A stretch of DNA of 64,000 nucleotides from Clostridium tagluense (lineage in GTDB: Bacteria > Bacillota > Clostridia > Clostridiales > Clostridiaceae), in assembly GCF_003865095.1 (NCBI RefSeq), contig NZ_BHYK01000024.1, positions 1 through 64,000 of the forward strand, read 5' to 3'. The position numbers and the translations under genes were made by a program. Shown one piece after another: positions 1 to 8,990 of the stretch. The number at the start of each line of letters is the position of its first letter. Positions within the stretch are counted from its first letter, which is position 1. The notes beneath the pieces are model-generated. The model was not told the origin of the DNA, ran no database searches, and saw only the letters and a program-made list of their open reading frames with translations.

Positions 1-348
<348 letters not shown>

Positions 349-590
349 AAAAGTTTACACTTTTTATTTGAAATGAATAATCTGCGACAACTGTTAAGTC
401 GTTTAATCAACATTACGTTGATTCGCAAGCTCATTACATACTTCTTAGTCTTACGACTAAAATTACTTTTTTATCTAAAGTAATTAACTGGTCAAGCGAA
501 ATACTATTTCGCTATTTTACCTATTTCTCTGTTTAATTTTCAAAGACCAATTTAAAAATATTTATTCGCCACTGAGTGACTACTCTTTAT
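349..590 (-). promoter_or_regulatory. rrn leader with boxA-like antitermination site
   Basis: This stretch lies between the rrn promoter and the 16S gene. At 531-549 the minus strand reads TGGTCTTTGAAAATTAAAC, matching the Firmicute rrn boxA/leader motif (TCTTTGAAAA). Downstream are several short stem-loops read on the minus strand: AGCGAAATA/TATTTCGCT, AATTACTTT/AAAGTAATT, TTAGTC/GACTAA and AATCAAC/GTTGATT. These are expected to serve antitermination and RNase III processing of the precursor. No protein gene is seen here. Confidence 0.7.
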
Positions 591-619
591 ATTGTATCAG
601 TTAACATTGCATATGTCAA
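591..619 (-). promoter_or_regulatory. rRNA operon promoter
   Basis: On the minus strand a consensus -35 TTGACA (614-619), exactly 17 bases, then -10 TACAAT (591-596). It lies about 240 bases upstream of the 16S 5' end and just upstream of the boxA-bearing leader, as for rrn P promoters. The insertion sequence ends about 50 bases upstream of the -35, so it removed or displaced any upstream tandem promoter. Confidence 0.85.
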
Positions 620-670
620 CGTTTTTATTAGCTTTTAGATTTTTACAAGTAAAAAGAAGCTAATGTTAAA

Positions 671-693
671 ATGGTACCTATGTCAAGGACACT
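671..693 (+). repeat. IS left terminal inverted repeat
   Basis: Starts ATGGTACCTATGTC and ends AAGGACACT. It pairs with 2103-2125 in inverted orientation with three mismatches in the centre (GTC against AAG). It lies 14 bases beyond the transposase stop codon. Confidence 0.8.
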
Positions 694-706
694 ATAAAAA
701 AAGGTG

Positions 707-2035
707 CTAACAAGCCAAGAGATGATTTCTGTATTGTACAGGAGTCATTTTTTTTAGGTTCCATTGATACCTGTAATTATTATAATATGTAATATAGTTA
801 TCTATCATTTTCTTAACAGCTTTAAGTGTAGTGCAGGATTTTAGATCTATCTCGTCTTTCATATGTCCAAAAAATGATTCCTGAGGAGCGTTGTCCCAAC
901 AGTTACCTCTACGTGACATTGACTGTGATAAGTTGTGTTTGTTTAGTAGCTTTTGAAATGTTGGGCTTGTATAATGACTACCTTGGTCTGAATGAATAAA
1001 GGCATCTTTTGTTAATGTTACACGCCTAGTCTTAACTAGCTTCTTTATTGTATCTAAGGCTATATCAAGTGTTATTCTATCGGAAGTTTGATATGCTAAT
1101 ATCTCATTTGTTGAAGAGTCCTTAACTGTTGACAAGTAAGCCATCTTACTATTACCATATGGTAAATATGTTATATCAGTAAGCAGGACCTTTCCTGGCG
1201 TAGCCTGCTTAAATTCACGATTTAGAATATTTTTCACTACGCGATGTTCTTTTGTTGCCTTAGCAATTTTTCTATATGGATTGGGCCTTCTGTGAGGACA
1301 TATTATTTCGTATTTATTCATAATCCTACGGATACGTTTTAAACTATATACAATATTAAATTCATTCTCCAAAATCATTTTAATAGATCTAGAGCCTTTC
1401 TTATAACCTCTTCTATTAAACACCTTCAATATTAAATCTCTATGTTCTAAATCATGCTGTTCGCTCTCTATTCGTATATCTTTTGAGGCAATAAAATTGT
1501 AGTATCCAGATCTAGATACTCCTGATAATTTGCATAAGTATCCAATTACATTTTTAAAGCTATATTTATCAATAATTTCTTTAATAATTTTAAAAACATC
1601 ACTAGATCTAATTTTGTTATTTTTTTGTACCACCATCCTTTCTTTCGCGTCTAATTTTTTTAACAGTTCTACCTGTGCCTCAAGTAATTTTATTTTTGCT
1701 TCTTGCCTTTCTATTATTTCTTCCTTAGTGAGCTCGGTAGAGCATGGTCTCCCGCTCGCAGTTTTCCTAGTATCTTCTAAGCCTATAATTCCATCTTTCT
1801 TATATGCCGCTCTCCACCTTTGTGATGATTGTTCAATTCTTTTATACCCTATTATGTTTATATCGAATCCATTTTCCTCAAAAATCTGTCTTGGTAGTTT
1901 TCCAACTATATATTCATCTATAAATAATATTTTAAATTCATAATTATATGTGATTGCATATTCACTAACCCTTTTGACATTTTTATTATTTTTAAGCTTT
2001 ATAATATCTTTTGGGGTAAATAAAATCTTACTCAT
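707..2035 (-). CDS. IS3-family transposase, single open frame
   Basis: DDE transposase of 442 residues. The first ~130 residues form helix-turn-helix DNA-binding segments (RRIRRIM-type motifs follow near residue 235), then a HTH_21-like region and an rve integrase core. The catalytic acids are visible: TDITY (first Asp), HSDQGSHYTS (second Asp) and DNAPQESFFGHMK (Glu near residue 386), with the IS3 signature NCWDNAPQESFF. Most IS3 elements make this protein from two overlapping frames by -1 frameshifting; here it is one uninterrupted frame. Start chosen at ATG 2035 with GGTGG just upstream. Closest to the IS150-like group by appearance; the exact IS name needs a database search. Confidence 0.93.
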   Translation of the reverse strand: MSKILFTPKDIIKLKNNKNVKRVSEYAITYNYEFKILFIDEYIVGKLPRQIFEENGFDINIIGYKRIEQSSQRWRAAYKKDGIIGLEDTRKTASGRPCSTELTKEEIIERQEAKIKLLEAQVELLKKLDAKERMVVQKNNKIRSSDVFKIIKEIIDKYSFKNVIGYLCKLSGVSRSGYYNFIASKDIRIESEQHDLEHRDLILKVFNRRGYKKGSRSIKMILENEFNIVYSLKRIRRIMNKYEIICPHRRPNPYRKIAKATKEHRVVKNILNREFKQATPGKVLLTDITYLPYGNSKMAYLSTVKDSSTNEILAYQTSDRITLDIALDTIKKLVKTRRVTLTKDAFIHSDQGSHYTSPTFQKLLNKHNLSQSMSRRGNCWDNAPQESFFGHMKDEIDLKSCTTLKAVKKMIDNYITYYNNYRYQWNLKKMTPVQYRNHLLAC

Positions 2036-2074
2036 TTGCCACCATCCTATCTATATATAAATTATACAAAAAAA

Positions 2075-2122
2075 GTACCTATAGTCCAAACACTTTTTTT
2101 CAAGTGTCCTTCTTATAGGTAC
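2075..2122 (-). other. Subterminal hairpin at IS right end
   Basis: GTACCTATA...ACACTT (from 2075) pairs with AAGTGT...TATAGGTAC (to 2122) around a T-rich loop. The inner arm looks like a second, direct copy of the left-end repeat. It lies upstream of the transposase start, so it would form in transcripts entering the element from outside; such hairpins are known in some insertion sequences to block read-through expression of transposase. That role is inferred. Confidence 0.5.
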
Positions 2123-2125
2123 CAT
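2103..2125 (-). repeat. IS right terminal inverted repeat
   Basis: On the minus strand reads ATGGTACCTATAAG then AAGGACACT, mirroring the left end. It is also the outer arm of a stem-loop with 2075-2095, upstream of the transposase gene. Confidence 0.8.
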
Positions 2126-2167
2126 TATATGTCTTAGCTTCTTTTTATATTTTACAGCCCTTTGCTT

Positions 2168-2398
2168 TTATAAACTTAGCATAGCAGCCACTTTTTCTTT
2201 ATCAAAACCCATCATTTCTTCTCCATTTATATTTATTACCGGAACAGATCTATATCCTTTTTTTATAAGTGCCTTTTTTGCTTCTAAATCTTCAGAGATA
2301 TTATGCTCAATATAATCAATATTGTTTTCTTTAAAAAACTCCATAGCCATATGACAAAATCCACAACTACTACTTGTATAAATCTCAACTTTATTCAT
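2168..2398 (-). CDS. Glutaredoxin-like thiol-disulfide protein
   Basis: A 76-residue thioredoxin-fold protein of the glutaredoxin/NrdH type, which uses a dithiol to reduce protein disulfides in the cytoplasm. The active site CGFC is at residues 12-15, right after the first beta strand (VEIYTSSSC), and the cis-proline loop SVPVI and the GF/E helix cap (MMGFDKEKV) follow as in the family. The start is the ATG at 2398, which has AGGAGAG seven bases upstream; an ATG eight codons further upstream lacks such a site. It stands alone between the insertion sequence and the divergent hydE. Physiological reductant and target are not shown by context. Confidence 0.88.
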   Translation of the reverse strand: MNKVEIYTSSSCGFCHMAMEFFKENNIDYIEHNISEDLEAKKALIKKGYRSVPVININGEEMMGFDKEKVAAMLSL

Positions 2399-2568
2399 AA
2401 ATAATCTCTCCTTTACTTTCAATTGCTATAACTTAAATCGTATGCAATTAAACTATGATTTAATAATAACATCTTTCCTTTACTAAGTCAATAATAATTA
2501 TTTATTAATTTGTTTTATTAGTATGCTTCTAAATTTAATAATATATTATAATTTTTTTCTGTTTTATC

Positions 2569-2597
2569 TTTACATATATTTTCAATAATACTATGAT
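2569..2597 (+). promoter_or_regulatory. Putative hydE promoter and leader
   Basis: TTTACA (2569-2574), 17 bases, TATGAT (2592-2597). It would give a leader of about 120 bases before the hydE start. The leader holds a stem-loop (GGAAATAAGAG / CTTTTATTCTCC, about 2663-2693) just before the ribosome site. The rest of the 2399-2724 gap is A+T-rich with nothing gene-like. Confidence 0.5.
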
Positions 2598-2724
2598 AGT
2601 TCTAACACTATGTCTTAGGAGGAAAAATAATTGTTAATTGTTTTATACTCCAGATAACTGAAAGGAAATAAGAGTTTATAACTTTTATTCTCCTCAGATG
2701 AATACTAGGGGGTGCCAGATAATA

Positions 2725-3780
2725 ATGAAATTATTAGAAATCATAAATAAAGCAAAAACGCAGCATATATTAAACAAACAGGAAATCATCTCTCTTTTAG
2801 AGAGCAATGATGCAGACCAAGAACTATTTAACGCGGCTGATGAAGTTAGAAAAAAATACTTAGGTGATGACGTTCACCTTAGAGGTCTTATTGAATTTAC
2901 TAATATATGTAAGCGCAATTGTTTTTACTGCGGACTTCGCCGCGATAATAAAAAAATAATTAGATATAGATTAACAGAGGAACAAATTTTGGACTTTGCC
3001 ACTAAAGCTAAATCCTTTGGTTATAAAACCATAGTCCTTCAAGGTGGTGAAGATAATTATTACACCAGTGATAAAATTGTAAGAATAATAAAAGGAATAA
3101 AAGATTTAGGTTTAGCCCTAACTTTGAGTATAGGTGAAAAAACTTTTGATGAATATAAGGCTTTTAGAGCTGCTGGTGCTGATAGATATCTTCTAAGGAT
3201 TGAAACAACAGACAAAGAACTATATGAAAAGCTAGATCCAGGTATGAGTCATGAAAGCAGACTGAATTGCTTAAAAATATTAAAAGAATTAGGCTTTGAA
3301 GTTGGAACAGGTGTTATGGTTGGACTTCCAAACCAAACTATAGAATCCTATGCAGATGATATATTATTTTTCAAAGAAATTGATGCTGACATGTTAGGCA
3401 TAGGGCCTTTTATTCCAAATGAAGACACCCCCCTTGCAAACGCTAAAGGTAAGGAGTTAACTATGGCACTTAAAGTTATGTCTATAACACGTTTGCTACT
3501 ACCAGACATTAATATACCTGCAACAACGGCTATGGAGTCCCTAAATAAAAACGGGAGACTAATGGCCCTACAAAGTGGCGCCAATGTTGTTATGCCTAAT
3601 GTTACAGAAGGCGAATATAGAAAACAATATGCTCTATATCCAGGTAAAATATGTACTGGAGACACTCCTGCTCATTGTCGCGGATGTATAACAGGTAAAA
3701 TTACCAGTATTGGAAGAAAAGTTTCAACTAATTATGGATTTAGAGGAAATAAACCAACTAATATACATGAACATAAATGA
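2725..3780 (+). CDS. hydE: [FeFe]-hydrogenase maturation radical SAM protein HydE
   Basis: HydE is a radical S-adenosylmethionine enzyme that works with HydF and HydG to build the 2Fe H-cluster of [FeFe]-hydrogenase. The protein has 351 residues. The radical SAM cysteines are C62, C66 and C69 in ICKRNCFYCGLRRDN, with the family-typical GLRRDN tail. Near the C terminus CTGDTPAHCRGC (C-x7-C-x2-C) matches the spacing of the second Fe-S site known in Thermotoga HydE. The start at 2725 is preferred because AGGGGGTG lies 9 bases upstream; the ATG nine codons earlier lacks a site. It is monocistronic, ending at a strong terminator; hydF and hydG are not nearby. Confidence 0.93.
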   Translation: MKLLEIINKAKTQHILNKQEIISLLESNDADQELFNAADEVRKKYLGDDVHLRGLIEFTNICKRNCFYCGLRRDNKKIIRYRLTEEQILDFATKAKSFGYKTIVLQGGEDNYYTSDKIVRIIKGIKDLGLALTLSIGEKTFDEYKAFRAAGADRYLLRIETTDKELYEKLDPGMSHESRLNCLKILKELGFEVGTGVMVGLPNQTIESYADDILFFKEIDADMLGIGPFIPNEDTPLANAKGKELTMALKVMSITRLLLPDINIPATTAMESLNKNGRLMALQSGANVVMPNVTEGEYRKQYALYPGKICTGDTPAHCRGCITGKITSIGRKVSTNYGFRGNKPTNIHEHK

Positions 3781-3795
3781 TTTTACAATAAAAAA

Positions 3796-3817
3796 AGAGC
3801 CCTAGGGCTCTTTTTTT
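3796..3817. terminator. Terminator of hydE (shared with the small convergent gene)
   Basis: Perfect palindrome AGAGCCCTAGGGCTCT followed by seven T on the plus strand and preceded by A-run, so it can act both ways. The stop codon of the convergent 44-residue gene overlaps its T-run. Confidence 0.88.
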
Positions 3818-3950
3818 AGCTAAATGTCTTTTTAGCATCTTTTATTGGCTTATTATTAACTGGTTCATCTTCTGCATCCACAATTCCAGGTTTATTATGT
3901 CTCTTATTTAAATCATTCTGTATATTCATTTTCGTAGGTTTATTTGGCAT
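3816..3950 (-). CDS. Small hydrophilic protein of unknown function (44 residues)
   Basis: A 44-residue frame starting MPNKPTKMNIQNDLNK and ending IKDAKKTFS. It is charged and lysine/asparagine-rich with no membrane segment or cysteine. The start has a near-perfect ribosome site, AAAGGGGAG, six bases upstream, and the stop lies on a bidirectional terminator, which together make it a credible gene. It follows the chemoreceptor at 4033-5808 on the same strand. I do not recognise a family. The A+T-rich composition matches its neighbours. Translation may be limited by a hairpin covering part of the ribosome site (3961-3989). Confidence 0.65.
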   Translation of the reverse strand: MPNKPTKMNIQNDLNKRHNKPGIVDAEDEPVNNKPIKDAKKTFS

Positions 3951-3960
3951 TAAAAACTCC

Positions 3961-3989
3961 CCTTTCTAGGATTATATTATCCTAGAAGG
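3961..3989 (-). promoter_or_regulatory. Hairpin covering the ribosome site of the 44-residue gene
   Basis: CTAGGAT/ATCCTAG (3966-3972 with 3979-3985), extended by CCTT pairing with AAGG. The paired AAGG (3961-3965) is the first half of the AAAGGGGAG ribosome site. It may serve as terminator of the upstream chemoreceptor, as a translation switch, or both. Confidence 0.45.
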
Positions 3990-4032
3990 CTAGTTTTTAT
4001 TCTATACTTTTTACATTTGAAAATTTTCCATA

Positions 4033-5808
4033 TTATAGTTTGAACTTCTGTACTATTTCATCTAATTTAATTACAATCTTCTCAAAATTTTCAGCAGTAT
4101 TTGATATTTCTTCCATAGCACTAGTTTGTTCTTCCATAGATGCAGCTATTTCCTGCGTTGAAGCTGCCGTTTGTTCTGATATTGCCGACATTCCTTCTAT
4201 AGATTGTAATACCTTATCTTTGTTTTTATCTACATTATTGATATTAGAACCCAATGTATCAATTTGAGTAATCATATTAATAATAGATTTTTCAATACTA
4301 TCAAAAGATTTTTGTGACAGCTCCATGGATGAATTTGCTTCTTTATTGATATTCGTCCCCTTATTTATATTTGTTGTTACTTTGCTAATTTCCCTTTGGA
4401 TTTCACCAATCATAGTTGTAATTTCATTAGTAGCTTCTGCGGTTTTTTCTGCAAGTTTTCTTACCTCATCAGCAACTACTGCAAATCCCTTCCCAGCTTC
4501 TCCAGCTCTAGCTGCTTCTATAGCAGCATTTAATGCTAAAAGATTTGTTTGTTCTGCTACAGCTTGTATAGTGCTTATAATTTCTCCGATGGAATTTGAT
4601 TTATTTTGGAGCACAGATATGTTTTCTACTACTTCTTCATTAGACTTGTTACTTTCCCTAAATCTTTCAGTAAGCACCTTCATAGATTTTAATCCCTCTG
4701 CATTTACTAGTTTAGTCTCATTAGAATAATCCTTTAAAATCTCTGAACTCTTCACTGCAGTATTAATTTCTTCTGCAAGATTCGACAAATCCTTAGCACC
4801 ACTTTGCGCATCTTGTACTTGATTTGTTGCTCCCTTTGCTAGTTCCTCAATTGCCACGGATACTGCTTCTATAGATTGGACAGTTTCATCCGTAGCAACA
4901 GCCATACCTTTTGAATATTCAAGAACTTCCCGAGAATTATCTCGCAAATTAGTAGTGATGTCTCTAAGTGCTCGCCTTAAATCAGCAACGGATTGTGCTA
5001 TAATTCCTGTTTCATCCTTGTATTTTAAAATTCCTTCATAACTTTTGTCATAAGCTAAATCAAGCTTTGCGGTCTTGTCCACCAGCTTACTTATAAGCAA
5101 GATAGGATTAGATATTTTTTTACTAAAATAAAATGAAATAATTACAGATAATCCAAAAACAATTATAACTAAAATCATAAAATTAATTACACTTTCATAA
5201 AAACTTTTTTGCAAACTCGCCTTTTCACCTGCAATAAATTTGTCCATATCATCAACATAATTTCCTGTACCAATAACCCAATTAAAAGCTTTAAATACTT
5301 TACTATATGATCTCTTTGGGGATGCTACTTCTTCCCCTTTTTTAGGAAACCAATAATCTGTGTATCCACCTCCGTCTTTTAACCCATTTGCAATAATTTC
5401 TTTAATTATAAATTTTCCTTTCACGTCCTTTAACTCATATCTATTTTTACCTTCAGCTTCCCCACCAAGAAGTACTACATTTACTCCTTCAACGGTATCA
5501 ATCCAAAAATATCCATTTTCACCATATTTCATTTCACGTGTTAAATCAGCACCAAGTTTTTTAGCTTTCTCTAATGTGATTTCTCCACCTTCATATTTTT
5601 TATTAATCCCCTCTAACATAGTTATAACATTTTCTACTCCGTTTTTAATTTTTTCATCATAATCTTTCCTAACAGTTACATCAATTGTTGTAACCGAATT
5701 CTTACTAATCAGGGACATTCTATAGGTTGCCATTCCTCCGATTAATAGTGCTGTTAATAGTACAACTAAAGTGTTTAAAGCTATTATTTTAGTACCTATT
5801 TTTTTCAT
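4033..5808 (-). CDS. Methyl-accepting chemotaxis protein with Cache sensor
   Basis: Chemoreceptor of 591 residues that senses a ligand outside the cell and controls CheA. Membrane segment 1 is at about residues 7-29. It is followed by an extracytoplasmic single Cache_2-type domain (the [26 protein letters not shown] and [15 protein letters not shown] motifs are typical), membrane segment 2 at about 205-228, a HAMP-like linker ([16 protein letters not shown]) and the signalling domain. The hairpin tip reads [36 protein letters not shown] in the usual place. AGGGGGAG lies seven bases before the ATG. Cache_2 domains often bind small organic acids; the actual ligand is not predictable here. Confidence 0.95.
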   Translation of the reverse strand: MKKIGTKIIALNTLVVLLTALLIGGMATYRMSLISKNSVTTIDVTVRKDYDEKIKNGVENVITMLEGINKKYEGGEITLEKAKKLGADLTREMKYGENGYFWIDTVEGVNVVLLGGEAEGKNRYELKDVKGKFIIKEIIANGLKDGGGYTDYWFPKKGEEVASPKRSYSKVFKAFNWVIGTGNYVDDMDKFIAGEKASLQKSFYESVINFMILVIIVFGLSVIISFYFSKKISNPILLISKLVDKTAKLDLAYDKSYEGILKYKDETGIIAQSVADLRRALRDITTNLRDNSREVLEYSKGMAVATDETVQSIEAVSVAIEELAKGATNQVQDAQSGAKDLSNLAEEINTAVKSSEILKDYSNETKLVNAEGLKSMKVLTERFRESNKSNEEVVENISVLQNKSNSIGEIISTIQAVAEQTNLLALNAAIEAARAGEAGKGFAVVADEVRKLAEKTAEATNEITTMIGEIQREISKVTTNINKGTNINKEANSSMELSQKSFDSIEKSIINMITQIDTLGSNINNVDKNKDKVLQSIEGMSAISEQTAASTQEIAASMEEQTSAMEEISNTAENFEKIVIKLDEIVQKFKL

Positions 5809-5864
5809 CTAAACTCACTCCCCCTGTCTAATCTACTTTTTTAGTCTACTATTGTAACTAAATA

Positions 5865-5911
5865 AGGGGCTTTTAAAAAATATGAATAATTTCTATTTTT
5901 TAAAAGCCCCT
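5865..5911. terminator. 18-bp perfect inverted repeat between cheX and the chemoreceptor
   Basis: AGGGGCTTTTAAAAAATA and its exact complement are separated by 11 bases. The stem is A/T-rich at the loop side and GC-rich at the base. It lies downstream of the cheX stop and upstream of the chemoreceptor start on the same strand, so it is probably the terminator of the cheX pair, though no long U tail follows it. Confidence 0.6.
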
Positions 5912-6016
5912 ATATACTAACAAATATTATTTTTAGTTTTATACTATATTATATTAAAAGCATATATACATTCATATATATTTATTTAAGTTAATTTTAT
6001 CTATTATTATTGAACA

Positions 6017-6475
6017 TTAATCGAAGGCAATATTAATTTCAATTGGAATATTGTCAACAATAAGGCTAACACATAAAACTGCATCAGTATTCATCTTTGC
6101 TTCAAAATCACTTCCATGCATTAATGTTGGGGTTGAAATATTAATAGTTGTTCCATTTTCAGCAAAATTGGTACTAGCATTTGCAGTGAGCATATTTGAA
6201 AGCTCTGATAACGCACTTTGTGCCATATCATCTAGTTCAGGAACAGGCATACCCATCATCATTACGGATGCAATTTGTTTTGCACTTTCATCCGTTAGTG
6301 AATAAATAATATTTCCTTTAATATCCCCCACTATACCTAATATAATCATTACCCCTAAACTTTTAATACTTTTTCCTTTAACACTAACCCCCTGTTTTTT
6401 AACCTCTTTAAACCCAAGCTGAGGCATTACATTCAAAAATGAATCTATAAATGGATTTACAAGATTTACATCCAT
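6017..6475 (-). CDS. cheX: CheX-family chemotaxis phosphatase
   Basis: CheX proteins dephosphorylate CheY-P and so reset the chemotaxis signal. The 152-residue protein has the CheC/CheX fold signature with the catalytic acid-amide pair in ALSELSNMLTANA (Glu and Asn three residues apart). A second such motif, as found in CheC, is absent, which favours CheX. It overlaps the upstream response-regulator gene by 10 bases and must be translationally coupled to it. The partner protein also ends in a CheX-like domain, so the two may form heterodimers (inference). Confidence 0.85.
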   Translation of the reverse strand: MDVNLVNPFIDSFLNVMPQLGFKEVKKQGVSVKGKSIKSLGVMIILGIVGDIKGNIIYSLTDESAKQIASVMMMGMPVPELDDMAQSALSELSNMLTANASTNFAENGTTINISTPTLMHGSDFEAKMNTDAVLCVSLIVDNIPIEINIAFD

Positions 6476-7329
6476 TCATTAGCCCCCCTTTTAAATCCTA
6501 CATTTAAACTTATCTCTCCAAAAATCGTTTGTGCAACTATGGATTTAGCATCAAGTATTGTTCTAGATACATTCAGAGAAGTTCCGTGGAATATAGTTGG
6601 TGGAGCTACCCTAAACCCAAAAACACTATTTTTGCGATTTAATAAGGAGCAAGCATTTCCTGAAATAATATTAGCGAATTCACCCATCATAGCTAAGGAT
6701 TCTTCCGTGTTCTTCATTTCTCTTTTCAAGGCACACTTAGTCATAGCCTCAGCAGTTTCATAAGATAAATCGACAATCATACTACCACAATATTTTCCTA
6801 TAATTCCCACAACAATAGAGATTCCTCTTGACTCTTGTGTTCCATTTGCTGTAACTTCTTTTTCAAAAGCTGGAGCTTCTTTTACTATTCTATTCATATT
6901 GTCAGAAAATACTTCTTTAAATACATTAAAATATATTTCTTCTAAATCATCAAATAATTTTTCATCCACCATGGCCCTTTGTATCGCTGTTGCAATTTCA
7001 TCAGGTTGTACAGGTTTTTGAACATATCCTGACACCTTATTTTCTCTAGCTTCCGTTACAATTTCATCATCCATCATTGAGCTAACAATAATCACTTTTA
7101 TATTAGGGTCTATTTTATGAATCGCTCTAGTACATTCTAATCCGTCAGTTCCTGGCATAGTCATATCCATAGTTACCAAATCTGGTCTTTTAGATTCAAC
7201 CACTTCTATGGTTTCTTGTAGTGAACTAGCATTTCCAATTACCTCAAAACCCTTTTCCGTTAAAATTTCAGTAATGATACTTATTGAAAAAGGTGAATCA
7301 TCTACAACCACAATTTTAATTTTTCCCAT
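6466..7329 (-). CDS. Response regulator with C-terminal CheX-like domain
   Basis: A 287-residue two-part protein. Residues 1-120 are a CheY-type receiver with acidic pocket D10-D11, phospho-acceptor D55 (TMDMTMPG), the conserved Ser (VIIVSSM) and Lys (QKPVQP). Residues ~130-287 are a CheC/CheX-like domain with the Glu-x-x-Asn motif in MMGEFANIISGNA. A receiver fused to its own kind of phosphatase suggests regulated or self-limiting dephosphorylation in the chemotaxis pathway. It is the first gene of a two-gene unit with cheX. The cognate kinase is not in the window; nearby chemoreceptors suggest a CheA-type partner. Confidence 0.9.
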   Translation of the reverse strand: MGKIKIVVVDDSPFSISIITEILTEKGFEVIGNASSLQETIEVVESKRPDLVTMDMTMPGTDGLECTRAIHKIDPNIKVIIVSSMMDDEIVTEARENKVSGYVQKPVQPDEIATAIQRAMVDEKLFDDLEEIYFNVFKEVFSDNMNRIVKEAPAFEKEVTANGTQESRGISIVVGIIGKYCGSMIVDLSYETAEAMTKCALKREMKNTEESLAMMGEFANIISGNACSLLNRKNSVFGFRVAPPTIFHGTSLNVSRTILDAKSIVAQTIFGEISLNVGFKRGANEWM

Positions 7330-7698
7330 TTTTACACCAACCTTTGTTTTATTATATATTTTTTTAAAAAAAATGAATATAAATACTATTTAACTTTTAA
7401 TTAACTAAATATGTATTTTTTTGTAATATAAATCTATTTTAATTACATTATACACGAAAAACCACAAATATTCACCATCATTTTACTTAATATTCTAAAT
7501 TAATCTAGATTTTTTTTTTACAGTCACATTTAGTAGTATTTTCGAAAAATTTCCACCATAGTATGTGGTTTTCTCAAAAATAGTTTTTCTGCATAGTTAT
7601 TTTAAATAGATAACAGCTAATTAATATAAAAATCCTATTAGACTTCACAATATAGAAATTCTATAATTAAAGTGTTATAGAATAACTTTTAGAGACTT
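7330..7698. other. A+T-rich intergenic region between divergent units
   Basis: No protein or RNA gene is visible. It must hold the promoter of the response-regulator/cheX unit on the minus strand (a TATAAT at about 7447-7452 lacks a convincing -35) and that of the double-cubane gene on the plus strand. An imperfect hairpin, CCACCATA/TATGTGG, lies at 7553-7568. Confidence 0.4.
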
Positions 7699-7739
7699 TT
7701 AACGACTTCAGAAGGAAAGTCTCCTTCTGAAGTCGTTAA
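7699..7739 (+). promoter_or_regulatory. Leader hairpin of the double-cubane reductase gene, with alternative pairing
   Basis: TTAACGACTTCAGAAGGA pairs perfectly with its complement over 18 bp around the loop AAGTC. It sits about 44 bases before the ATG of the next gene and has no U tail, so it is not a plain terminator. AGACTTT (7693-7699) can instead pair with AAAGTCT (7716-7722), which would break the large stem. The two pairings exclude each other, as in an attenuator or an operator; function is inferred. Confidence 0.6.
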
Positions 7740-7782
7740 TATTACAGCATCGCAGATGATGATTTAAGGAGGATTACACACT

Positions 7783-8931
7783 ATGAATGACTTACCTAAA
7801 ATATTCAATGAATTCAATGAAGCAAGACAAAAGGGGTTTGTTGATGTAAAAAACTTAAAAGATGATGGAAAAAAAATAGTAGGAACTTATTGCACATACA
7901 GTCCCTGGGAACTTATTATGGCTGCCGGTGCTATTCCTATTTCACTTTGTAGCATGAGTGACGAACCTATTGCCGAAGCTGAAAAGCATCTTCCCAAAAA
8001 TTTATGTCCACTTATTAAATCAAGCTACGGTTTTGGTTTAACAGATAAATGTCCATATTTTTATTTTTCAGATATGATAGTTGGAGAAACTACTTGTGAT
8101 GGAAAGAAAAAAATGTATGAGTATCTAGGAAAAATTAAACCAATGCACGTAATGCAATTACCTCAAACTAACAAGGGAGAGACTGCCTTTAATGCTTGGA
8201 AACATGAAATGATTTTATTTAAAGAGCGATTAGAAAGTGAATTTGGAGTAGACATCACGCAGGAAAAGCTTAAGGAAGCCATTAATCTTAGAAATAGAGA
8301 AAGAAAAGCACTAATAGATTTTTATGAACTAGGGAAAATGTGCCCACCTCCTATTACTGGAACCGAAATGCTTCAAGTATTATATGGGGCTACATTTAAA
8401 ACAGATAAGGAAGCCCACATAAAAACGCTTACAAAGTTCACCCAAGATATAAAAGAAGATTATGAAAATGGAAATAAAAAGGTAAGCGAAAGCAGAAAAA
8501 GGATATTAATTACTGGTTGTCCTTTAGGTGGGGCTACTGAGAAAATCATTAAACTCATAGAGGAAAATGATGGTGTAGTTGTTTGTTATGAAAACTGTAC
8601 AGGAATAAAAGCAAATCAAGAATTAGTAGATGAAAGTATAGATCCAATAGATGCACTTACTAAAAAATATTTAAATATACCTTGTTCATGTATGAGTCCT
8701 AATGACGGCAGAATAAGGTCTCTTTCAACTTTAGTAGATGAATACAAAGTAGATGGTGTAATCGATGTAATTCTACAGGCCTGTCATACTTATAGTGTGG
8801 AAAGTTATTCAATCAATAAATTTATGAAAGAAGAAAAACATACTCCATATATGAGTTTAGAAACAGATTATTCTCAAAATGATGTAGGACAACTTAAAAC
8901 AAGAATTGCTGCATTTATTGAGATGCTATAA
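7783..8931 (+). CDS. Double-cubane-cluster anaerobic reductase (2-hydroxyacyl-CoA dehydratase BcrC/HgdB-like superfamily)
   Basis: A 382-residue protein of the 2-hydroxyacyl-CoA dehydratase D-component superfamily. The family subgroup carries an [8Fe-9S] double-cubane cluster and performs very low-potential, ATP-driven reductions of small substrates. Conserved cysteines sit in [55 protein letters not shown] and [17 protein letters not shown] lies 10 bases before the ATG. It is monocistronic: the ATP-dependent activator (HgdC type) often found beside such genes is not adjacent, so it would have to be encoded elsewhere. True substrate unknown; a CoA-dehydratase role is less likely without a partner subunit. 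Confidence 0.85.
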   Translation: MNDLPKIFNEFNEARQKGFVDVKNLKDDGKKIVGTYCTYSPWELIMAAGAIPISLCSMSDEPIAEAEKHLPKNLCPLIKSSYGFGLTDKCPYFYFSDMIVGETTCDGKKKMYEYLGKIKPMHVMQLPQTNKGETAFNAWKHEMILFKERLESEFGVDITQEKLKEAINLRNRERKALIDFYELGKMCPPPITGTEMLQVLYGATFKTDKEAHIKTLTKFTQDIKEDYENGNKKVSESRKRILITGCPLGGATEKIIKLIEENDGVVVCYENCTGIKANQELVDESIDPIDALTKKYLNIPCSCMSPNDGRIRSLSTLVDEYKVDGVIDVILQACHTYSVESYSINKFMKEEKHTPYMSLETDYSQNDVGQLKTRIAAFIEML

Positions 8932-8955
8932 TTTATAAACTTATATAAACAAACT

Positions 8956-8990
8956 AAAAAGAACTGCTCATATCTAAAGCAGTTCTTTTT
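8956..8990. terminator. Bidirectional terminator
   Basis: AAAAAGAACTGCT and AGCAGTTCTTTTT form a 13-bp stem with T-runs on both strands, serving the double-cubane gene and the convergent flavoprotein gene. Confidence 0.92.

Larger units (their letters stand above)
671..2125 (-). mobile_element. IS3-family insertion sequence, apparently intact
   Basis: A single transposase gene is bracketed by 23-bp imperfect terminal inverted repeats (671-693 and 2103-2125; 20 of 23 positions agree, beginning ATGGTACCTAT and ending AAGGACACT). The element lies between an rRNA promoter and a glutaredoxin gene. I could not see a clear target-site duplication. If the true tips are instead the inner AAGGACACT blocks, the shared ATGGTACCTA would be a palindromic target. 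A further inverted match, AAAAAGAAGCTAA (651-663 and 2134-2146), lies outside both ends. Confidence 0.85.
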
